The notes under the pieces: model-generated
Databases searched by the model: none
Told to the model about the DNA's origin: nothing
The model's input: only the letters and a program-made list of their open reading frames with translations
Program-made: the position numbers and the translations under genes
Shown: in pieces, positions 1 through 5,016 of the stretch
Layout: each line of letters opens with the position of its first letter
Position numbering within the stretch: the first letter of the stretch is position 1
Source: an uncultured Pseudomonadota bacterium
Lineage (GTDB): Bacteria; Lernaellota; Lernaellaia; Lernaellales; Lernaellaceae
Assembly (NCBI GenBank): GCA_937967875.1
Contig: CALBTQ010000563.1
Location: 1-9,100, forward strand
Direction: 5' to 3'
Length of the DNA: 9,100 nt

Positions 1-55
1 AAGGGTATCGGTTGGTCCTGGATTCCCGCCTGCGCGGGAATGACAAAGTAAGCCC
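1..55. repeat. 55-bp direct repeat, copy 1, with dRS3-like palindrome
   Basis: These 55 bases recur exactly at 207-261, offset 206; the copies diverge at the next base (T56 versus C262). The core is a perfect inverted repeat: ATTCCCGC at 22-29, loop CTGC, GCGGGAAT at 34-41. It fits the ATTCCC-N8-GGGAAT pattern of dRS3-type elements dispersed in many bacterial genomes, with the common flanks CCTGG and GAC. The copy starts at base 1, so its left edge may lie outside the window. It is non-coding. Confidence 0.85.
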
Positions 56-108
56 TCCCATGCGCGTCAGCGCTGGAGGATGCCCCGCGCAATGAATGAA
101 ACACAGGT

Positions 109-125
109 CCAGGAATTATTCCTGG
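109..125. repeat. Short perfect palindrome
   Basis: CCAGGAAT (109-116) and ATTCCTGG (118-125) are exact inverted arms around one central T. The right arm abuts the REP-like element at 121-155 and its CCTGG is that element's outer flank, so this may be a remnant or nested copy of the same repeat family. No function can be assigned. Confidence 0.6.
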
Positions 126-155
126 TCATCCTCGGGCTTGACCCGGGGATCCAGG
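121..155. repeat. REP-like palindromic element, inverted relative to the dRS3-like copies
   Basis: The stem pairs 128-136 with 142-150 (nine pairs, one G-T wobble) around the loop CTTGA, flanked by CCTGG (121-125) and CCAGG (151-155). It carries the 'GTCATCC ... GGATCCAG' frame typical of dispersed intergenic bacterial repeats. Its GTCAT end lies on the left, opposite to the copies at 22-41 and 228-247, so the spacer holds elements in plus, minus, plus order. Confidence 0.65.
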
Positions 156-183
156 ACTCCTAATACAGCCGCGAGAATCACGG

Positions 184-210
184 CCTTCCTTTCTAAAAAG
201 GTCAGGAAGG
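184..210. repeat. Inverted repeat with alternative inner hairpin
   Basis: CCTTCCT (184-190) and AGGAAGG (204-210) are exact inverted arms around a 13-base loop. An overlapping alternative hairpin pairs CCTTT (188-192) with AAAGG (197-201). There is no T-tract on either side to suggest an intrinsic terminator. It overlaps the left edge of the second 55-bp repeat. Confidence 0.4.
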
Positions 211-261
211 GTATCGGTTGGTCCTGGATTCCCGCCTGCGCGGGAATGACAAAGTAAGCCC
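207..261. repeat. 55-bp direct repeat, copy 2, with dRS3-like palindrome
   Basis: This is the exact second copy of bases 1-55, with the dRS3-like stem at 228-247. It lies just downstream of the minus-strand operon terminator. The exact 55-base identity with divergence right after it could be a true repeat boundary or a de Bruijn graph effect at k=55 (see findings). Confidence 0.85.
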
Positions 262-269
262 CACTGTCC

Positions 270-303
270 GGAAAAGCAAAGCCCCCTCTTGAACGGAGGG
301 GGC
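270..303 (-). terminator. Rho-independent terminator of the response regulator/Nfn operon
   Basis: GCCCCCTC (281-288) pairs with GAGGGGGC (296-303) in an eight-pair GC-rich stem with a seven-base loop. Read on the minus strand it is followed by TTTGCTTTTCC, a T-rich tail; the plus-strand side has no T-tract. It begins about 22 bases past the stop codon at 326-328. Confidence 0.85.
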
Positions 304-325
304 CTATCTATCAGCGAAAGATAAC

Positions 326-2653
326 TTACGCGTCGGCGGCGGGCGGGTCCGGGAACTCGACCGGCTCGCCGCGCAGGTAGCGGTCGATGGCGTTGGCCGC
401 GTTCTTGCCCGCGCCCATGGCCAGGATGACCGTCGCCGCGCCGGTGACGATGTCGCCGCCGGCGAACACGCCCGGGATGTTGGTCGCGCCGGTGTCCGGA
501 TCGGCGATGATGTTGCCCCAGCGCGTGGTGGCCAGGTTCTCCGTCGTGCGCGTCAGCAACGGGTTGGGCCCCTGGCCGATGGCGATGATCACGATCTCGA
601 CCGGGATGATGTGCTCGGAGCCTTTGACCGCCACCGGGCGTCGGCGGCCGGACGCGTCAGGCTCGCCCAGTTCCATCTTCAGGCATTCGACGCCCGCGAC
701 CCAGCCCTTGCCGTTGTCCAGGAAGCGCACGGGGTTGGTCAGCAGGCGGAAATCCACGCCTTCCTCCTCGGCGTTTTCCACTTCCTCTTCGCGGGCGGGC
801 AGTTCGGTGCGGCTGCGCCGGTAGATGCAGTAGACCTTTTTCGCGCCCAGGCGCAAGGCCACGCGCGCCGCGTCCATCGCCACGTTGCCGCCGCCGATGA
901 CGGCCATGGTGTCGGCGATGCGCACCGGGGTGTCGTAGTCGGGGAACTTGTAAGCCTTCATCAGATTGACGCGGGTGAGAAACTCGTTGGCCGAATACAC
1001 GCCGTTGAGGTTTTCGCCGGGGATGTTCAAGAAGTACGGCAGGCCCGCGCCGGTGCCGATGAAGATGGCGCCGAAGCCGTATTCCTGCATCAGTTCGGGC
1101 AGGGTCGAGGCGCGGCCGATGATGAAGCTCGTGTGGATTTTCACCCCGAGTTTCTGCACGTACTCGACCTCGCGCTTGACGATCGCTTTGGGCAGACGGA
1201 ACTCCGGAATGCCGTAAACCAACACGCCGCCCGGCGAATGGAACGCCTCGAAGATTTCCACCTCGTAGCCACGCTTGGCCAGATCGGCCGCGGCGGTCAG
1301 TCCGGCCGGGCCGGCTCCGACGATCGCGACGCGTTTGCCGGTCGGCGCGGCGACGGTGAGGTCTTCGGCGACGCCGTGCGCGGCCTGATAATCGGCGACG
1401 AACCGCTCCAGGCGGCCGATGGCGATGGCGTTGCCCTTTTTGGCCAGCACGCACACCTGCTCGCACTGCGATTCCTGCGGGCAGACGCGGCCGCACACGG
1501 CGGGCAGGCTGTTGACCGATTTGATCAACTCGGCCGCTTCCAGGAAATGCCCGTCGGCGGTCAGCTTGATGAACTGCGGAATCGGCACCTCGACCGGGCA
1601 GCCGGCGGTGCAGGGCTGCTTCTTGCACTGCAGGCAGCGCGACGCTTCGATGCGCGCCTGCTTGGGCGAATAACCGAGCGCGACCTCGTCAAAGTTGGTC
1701 ACGCGCACGCGCGGATCCTGCCGGGGCATGTCGATGCGCTTTTTCATCCGCTCGACCGCCTCGCCGGCTTCCTCGGTCAGCACGTAGTCCCACATGGCGC
1801 GGTGCTCTTCGGAGGCGTACATGCTCTGGCGCGTGAGCAGTTCTTTGAAGTTCACCTTGTGGCCGTCGAACTCGGGACCGTCGACGCAGACGAACTTGAT
1901 CGCGCCGCCGACCTCGACGCGGCACGCGCCGCACATGCCCGAACCGTCGAGCATGATCGAGTTGAGGCTGACTTCGGTGTGGATGCTGTGCGGACGCGTC
2001 ACCTCGACGACCGCGTTCATCATCACCACCGGACCGATGGCCCAGACGCGGTCGATCGGCTCGCCGTTTTCGATCAGGTCGGCCAGCGCCGAGGTGACAA
2101 AGCCCTTGCGGCCGTAAGAGCCGTCGTCGGTGCACAGGATCAGCTCGTCGGCAAACTCCATGAAGGCCTGTTCGAGGATCATCAGATCCTTGCTGCGCGC
2201 GCCGTTGATGACCGTGACCTTGTTGCCCGCTTCCTTGAGCGCGCGGGCGATGGGGTAGACCGGCGCGACGCCGACGCCGCCGCCGACCAGCACGACGTGG
2301 CCGTAGTTCGCCAGGTGCGTGGGCTCGCCCAGCGGCCCGACGAGGTCCAGCAGCAGGTCGCCGGTGGTCAGGTGCGACAGGCGGCGGGTCGAAGCGCCGA
2401 CGGGCTGGAAGATCACGGTGATCCACCCCTGCTCGCGGTCGAAATCGACGATGGTCAGCGGCAGGCGCTCGGCCTTTTCATCCATGCGCAAGACGACGAA
2501 CTGACCGGGCTGCGCCTTGGCCGCGAGAATCGGCGCGTCCAGCTTGAACTGAACGATCGAGGGCGTCAGGTCGGTCCGCTCGATGATGCGGGTATTGCGA
2601 AAGCCGGTGGATTGGCATTGATGTTTTTTGGTCGTTCCGGTGCTGGCTTCCAT
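326..2653 (-). CDS. NfnA-NfnB-like fusion: NADH-dependent ferredoxin:NADP+ oxidoreductase / sulfide dehydrogenase-type flavoprotein (775 aa)
   Basis: This soluble two-part redox enzyme is often named 'bifunctional DHODH B NAD-binding subunit/NADPH-dependent glutamate synthase'. The N-terminal part (about 15-300) is ferredoxin-reductase-like: flavin motif RLPLT at 63-67, NAD(P)-binding GGGVGVAP at 124-131, then D236, C241, C244 and C256. The D-x4-C-x2-C-x11-C spacing matches the Asp-plus-three-Cys [2Fe-2S] site known in Nfn small subunits. The C-terminal part resembles GltD/NfnB: eight Cys (340, 343, 348, 352, 387, 391, 397, 401) suit two [4Fe-4S] clusters, FAD motif GAGPAG at 446-451, NADPH motif GGGNVA at 587-592 with RR at 612-613, and a closing FAD motif AGGD at 731-734. 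Nfn enzymes bifurcate electrons from NADPH to ferredoxin and NAD+, or the reverse. The start has an AGAGGA ribosome site four bases upstream. It lies 30 bp after the response regulator, so one operon is likely. Bifurcation itself is inferred; sulfide dehydrogenase or another flavin oxidoreductase activity is possible. Confidence 0.93.
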   Translation of the reverse strand: MEASTGTTKKHQCQSTGFRNTRIIERTDLTPSIVQFKLDAPILAAKAQPGQFVVLRMDEKAERLPLTIVDFDREQGWITVIFQPVGASTRRLSHLTTGDLLLDLVGPLGEPTHLANYGHVVLVGGGVGVAPVYPIARALKEAGNKVTVINGARSKDLMILEQAFMEFADELILCTDDGSYGRKGFVTSALADLIENGEPIDRVWAIGPVVMMNAVVEVTRPHSIHTEVSLNSIMLDGSGMCGACRVEVGGAIKFVCVDGPEFDGHKVNFKELLTRQSMYASEEHRAMWDYVLTEEAGEAVERMKKRIDMPRQDPRVRVTNFDEVALGYSPKQARIEASRCLQCKKQPCTAGCPVEVPIPQFIKLTADGHFLEAAELIKSVNSLPAVCGRVCPQESQCEQVCVLAKKGNAIAIGRLERFVADYQAAHGVAEDLTVAAPTGKRVAIVGAGPAGLTAAADLAKRGYEVEIFEAFHSPGGVLVYGIPEFRLPKAIVKREVEYVQKLGVKIHTSFIIGRASTLPELMQEYGFGAIFIGTGAGLPYFLNIPGENLNGVYSANEFLTRVNLMKAYKFPDYDTPVRIADTMAVIGGGNVAMDAARVALRLGAKKVYCIYRRSRTELPAREEEVENAEEEGVDFRLLTNPVRFLDNGKGWVAGVECLKMELGEPDASGRRRPVAVKGSEHIIPVEIVIIAIGQGPNPLLTRTTENLATTRWGNIIADPDTGATNIPGVFAGGDIVTGAATVILAMGAGKNAANAIDRYLRGEPVEFPDPPAADA

Positions 2654-2683
2654 TAAATCCTCTTCCGGTTTTTGGCGTTGGCG

Positions 2684-3085
2684 TTAGCGGTTGTCGTCAC
2701 CGAGTATGGATTGAATCAACTCAACCACCCGTTCGGGATCGTACGGTTTTTCCAGAAAGGCGTCGGTCTTCATCCAGTGTCCGTCGCGTTGTTGGTCGAA
2801 ACCGTAGCCGGTTCGCTCCTTGACCGCCGAGACCATGATGATCGGAATTTCGCGCAGGGCGGGATCGCCTTTGATTTTCTTGGTCAGTTGGAAGCCGGTG
2901 TCGTGGTCCTCGATCATCAGGTCCAGCAGGATCAGGTCGGGGCGATCCAGCTTGACGTGCTCGAGACCCTCGATGCCGGTCGAAGCGGCGATGACTTGAT
3001 AACCGTGTGCTTCCAGGAAGGTTTGCACCGCGAAAATGATGTCCGGATCGTCGTCAATAACCAATATTTTTTTCGGCATATTCAT
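2684..3085 (-). CDS. Single-domain response regulator (receiver only, 133 aa)
   Basis: A CheY-like receiver with no output domain. Counting from MNMPKK, the acidic pocket is D11-D12, the phospho-acceptor D55 (in LLDLM), the switch residue S86 and the conserved lysine K113 in EKP. Between beta-4 and beta-5 it has an extended stretch (88-110: KERTGYGF...WMKTDAF), and E59-x2-D62-x-GF follows the phospho-site. As I recall, receivers of this form occur beside redox and hydrogenase-type enzymes in anaerobes. I chose the start at 3085 because AGGAG lies five bases upstream; the in-frame ATG at 3151 falls inside the predicted promoter. It is the first gene of the operon with the Nfn-like fusion and divergent from the histidine kinase at 3556, a plausible partner. 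Without a DNA-binding domain, it must act through protein contacts or a phosphorelay. Confidence 0.92.
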   Translation of the reverse strand: MNMPKKILVIDDDPDIIFAVQTFLEAHGYQVIAASTGIEGLEHVKLDRPDLILLDLMIEDHDTGFQLTKKIKGDPALREIPIIMVSAVKERTGYGFDQQRDGHWMKTDAFLEKPYDPERVVELIQSILGDDNR

Positions 3086-3135
3086 TGTATCTCCTACCGC
3101 GCTCATGACCCCCTCTCCATCCGCAAACCGGGGGC

Positions 3136-3164
3136 AGTATATAGAAGTCAATCGGGTTTGTAAA
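3136..3164 (-). promoter_or_regulatory. Sigma-70-like promoter for the response regulator/Nfn operon
   Basis: On the minus strand, TTTACA (3159-3164) and TATACT (3136-3141) are separated by exactly 17 bases; each matches the consensus hexamer at five of six positions. Transcription would start near 3129, leaving a leader of about 44 bases with the AGGAG site before the ATG at 3085. This placement rules out the longer reading frame start at 3151. Confidence 0.75.
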
Positions 3165-3180
3165 GTACATTGCGAAATTT

Positions 3181-3193
3181 TTCACAGCGTGAA
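3181..3193. promoter_or_regulatory. TTCAC-AGC-GTGAA inverted repeat, possible operator
   Basis: This is a perfect five-base dyad with a three-base centre, about 17 bases upstream of the -35 box of the minus-strand promoter. That position suits an activator or repressor site. The same half-site words recur inverted at 3281-3294 and in a dyad at 7916-7931. The binding protein is unknown. Confidence 0.35.
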
Positions 3194-3280
3194 TGAAGTT
3201 ACAATGCCTTGAAATTCTTTTTGTTTTTCAGGGAGCATTTTTGGGGTGTAACTTCGTTGGCGATAGGCGCAATTTTCAAT

Positions 3281-3294
3281 GTGAAAGATTTCAC
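3281..3294. promoter_or_regulatory. GTGAAA-GA-TTTCAC inverted repeat, possible operator
   Basis: A perfect six-base dyad with a two-base centre, in the middle of the divergent spacer. It uses the GTGAA/TTCAC half-sites of the dyad at 3181-3193 but in the opposite order. It is a candidate binding site only. Confidence 0.3.
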
Positions 3295-3520
3295 TGCATT
3301 TCATTCGTGGTTTCATTTCTCGCTTTCTGTGTGGTTTCCTTTGCTTTTCTGCGTGCTTCCTCTTGTTTTTTTTTGCGATCGTGTCAATGCTGTTGGCAAG
3401 TGGGAGCGGTTGTTCTCTCTGCCCACAACCTGAAAATCAACAATAAAATAAGGATTCAATTTCGGTTGTCGAGATGGAGCAGCGATCAAACGCGATGATT
3501 TCACTATCTATCCACCATTT

Positions 3521-3537
3521 CCGGAGCGATCGTCCGG
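3521..3537 (+). promoter_or_regulatory. Small hairpin before the kinase start
   Basis: CCGGA (3521-3525) and TCCGG (3533-3537) can pair around a seven-base loop, ending 18 bases before the kinase ATG. The kinase lacks a clear Shine-Dalgarno sequence, so this leader structure may affect its translation. The stem is short and could be chance in GC-rich sequence. Confidence 0.25.
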
Positions 3538-3555
3538 TGAAATGCGAATGACCGC

Positions 3556-4905
3556 ATGACCAAAGAGAAAGCCGCCAACCTGCCGATCGAGCAACAACTG
3601 ATCGGCGCGGTGCACCTGTTCACCCGCCTGCGTTGGATCCCGGCCGCGGTGATCGCACTGAGCGCCTATCCGCTGCGCCACTGGCTGGGATTGGACGTCT
3701 ACGTGCTCGAGATGTGGCAACTGGCGCTGTGGATCGTCGCGTACAACCTCTATTTGATCCGCCGCCAGGAACAGAAATGCACGCCGCTGCTGCCGGACCT
3801 GCTGCGTTGCGCCAACCTGAACATGGTGCTGGATTTCACTACGCTGATCCTGCTGGTGCACCTGACCGGCGGGGTGCTTTCGCCGCTGATCTGGTTTTTC
3901 TCGCTGCACATGATTCTGGGAGCGATTTTTTTCACGCGGGCGCAGGACGCGCGCATGGCGGTGCTGGTCTGGCTGGTCTTGGTGGCGTTGCTGCTGCTCG
4001 AGCATTACCGCATCGTGCCGCCGCGGATGATTTTTTCGCCGCGTTGGGACGAACTGTACTACGACACCAGCATGCTGTTTGCGGTGACGGCGGCGGCCGG
4101 CACGCTGTGGGGCGCGCTGATCTGGTTGATTTCGGCGATCATGCAGCGCGTGCGCGACGGCGAGCAGCGCGAGCTGGACCTGCGTTCGCAGATCAGCCAT
4201 ACGCTCGACGAACTGACCGCCTCGGAGCAGAAACGCAAGCTGTACCGGCGTTCGATGACCCACGAGATGCGCAGCCCGCTGGCGGCGGCGCAATCGCTAT
4301 TGAAAGTGATGGCGACCGGCGCGTTGGGACCGCTGAGCGACAGGCAGCTCGACAGCATGACGCGCGTGGGCAAGCGCATCGATCAGATGTTCGACATCAT
4401 CGCCGACCTGCTGACCCTCGAGCGTTCCAACCATACGCAGGCGCAGATCGGCCCGGTGGCATTGGGGCCGTTGGCCGACAAGCTGTTGGAGACCAGCCGC
4501 CCGTCGATCGAGGAACGCGCGTTGAGCGTCGAGCTGGATATCGACGAGCGGGCGATCGCCCTGGGCAGCGGCGACGATATCGAGATCATTCTGAGCAACC
4601 TGATTTCCAACGCCGTCAAATACAACCGGTCCGGCGGCCACCTGCGCGTGAGCGCCAAGCCGGGTCGCGGCACGGTGATCGTCGAGGTGGCCGACTCGGG
4701 CATCGGCATTCCGGAGAAGGAACACCCCAAACTGTTCACCGAATTTCACCGCGCGCCCAACGCCAAGCAACTCACCGTGCAGGGCACCGGCCTGGGCCTG
4801 GCGATCGTGAAAAGCCTGGTGGAAATCAACAAGGGGACGATCCACCTGGCGAGCGTGGAAAACGAAGGCACGACGGTGACGGTCGTGTTGCGCGGCGTCG
4901 ATTGA
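3556..4905 (+). CDS. Membrane sensor histidine kinase with RegB-like redox-sensor domain (449 aa)
   Basis: Residues 28-197 hold about six hydrophobic helices (roughly 28-40, 51-69, 91-104, 107-127, 133-150, 171-195). The lead-in FTRLRW (22-27) and the loop motif GGVLSP (105-110) resemble the RegB/PrrB sensor family, whose GGxxNPF loop is linked to quinone binding; here Ser replaces Asn and Leu replaces Phe. A short coiled segment (about 198-230) leads to HisKA with phospho-acceptor H236 in MTHEMRSPL. The ATPase domain has an N box (N348, N352), a G1 box DSGIG (380-384) and a G2 box GTGLGL (410-415), so it looks active. ATG 3556 has no good ribosome site; a five-codon frame at 3542-3559 ends in an ATGA overlap with it. 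The gene is divergent from the receiver/Nfn operon, and the receiver is its likely phospho-partner (inference). The RegB redox cysteine near the H box is not apparent. Confidence 0.93.
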   Translation: MTKEKAANLPIEQQLIGAVHLFTRLRWIPAAVIALSAYPLRHWLGLDVYVLEMWQLALWIVAYNLYLIRRQEQKCTPLLPDLLRCANLNMVLDFTTLILLVHLTGGVLSPLIWFFSLHMILGAIFFTRAQDARMAVLVWLVLVALLLLEHYRIVPPRMIFSPRWDELYYDTSMLFAVTAAAGTLWGALIWLISAIMQRVRDGEQRELDLRSQISHTLDELTASEQKRKLYRRSMTHEMRSPLAAAQSLLKVMATGALGPLSDRQLDSMTRVGKRIDQMFDIIADLLTLERSNHTQAQIGPVALGPLADKLLETSRPSIEERALSVELDIDERAIALGSGDDIEIILSNLISNAVKYNRSGGHLRVSAKPGRGTVIVEVADSGIGIPEKEHPKLFTEFHRAPNAKQLTVQGTGLGLAIVKSLVEINKGTIHLASVENEGTTVTVVLRGVD

Positions 4906-4961
4906 GCAATGCCGCGCCGACCACCGCGCCGCATCTGCGCGAGTTGTATGGTCGATTCATT

Positions 4962-4995
4962 AAATAAAAGAGGCGACCTCGAAGAAGGCCGCCTC
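4962..4995 (-). terminator. Intrinsic terminator of the secreted-protein gene, in the convergent gap
   Basis: GAGGCG (4970-4975) pairs with CGCCTC (4990-4995), and CCT/AGG pairs inside after one mismatch. On the minus strand the stem is followed by TTTTATTT (4962-4969), giving a terminator about 20 bases beyond the stop at 5017. The plus-strand side is only mildly T-rich, so it probably serves the kinase gene weakly if at all. Confidence 0.75.
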
Positions 4996-5016
4996 ACAGT
5001 CGTTTCGCATTAGGGC

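Larger units (their letters stand above)
3086..3555. other. Divergent intergenic spacer, AT-rich and pyrimidine-biased
   Basis: This 470-bp spacer separates the response regulator operon from the kinase and is far more AT-rich than the genes around it. Bases 3296-3374 are strongly T/C-biased on the plus strand, ending in nine T (3366-3374). It holds the minus-strand promoter (3136-3164) and two short perfect inverted repeats, at 3181-3193 and 3281-3294. I found no convincing promoter for the kinase. Short open frames inside it (for example 3193-3498 and 3209-3433, plus) are Phe/Ser/Leu-rich by-products of the T-rich sequence, with no ribosome site or recognisable domain. Confidence 0.6.

Noticed and set aside
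611..2656. Long plus-strand open frame of 681 codons antisense to the Nfn-like gene
   Set aside because: It is composed of Asp/Ala/Arg/His-rich text with no domain and lies wholly opposite a gene full of cofactor motifs; it is a GC-rich shadow frame.
3086..3151. N-terminal extension of the response regulator from ATG 3151
   Set aside because: The extension crosses the predicted -10/-35 promoter and is not part of a receiver fold; ATG 3085 has an AGGAG site at ideal distance.
3392..3408. TTGGCA...GC stretch resembling a sigma-54 promoter for the kinase
   Set aside because: The GG-to-GC spacing is nine bases instead of ten and the -12 element is otherwise poor.
3193..3498. Phe/Ser/Cys-rich small plus-strand frame in the spacer, with an overlapping one at 3209-3433 and a minus-strand frame at 3313-3504
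   Set aside because: Composition follows the T/C-rich DNA, starts lack ribosome sites, and no motif is present.
3633..4967. 444-codon plus-strand frame overlapping the kinase
   Set aside because: It is Arg/Ala/Gly/Pro-rich with no motif, whereas the overlapping frame has complete kinase boxes.
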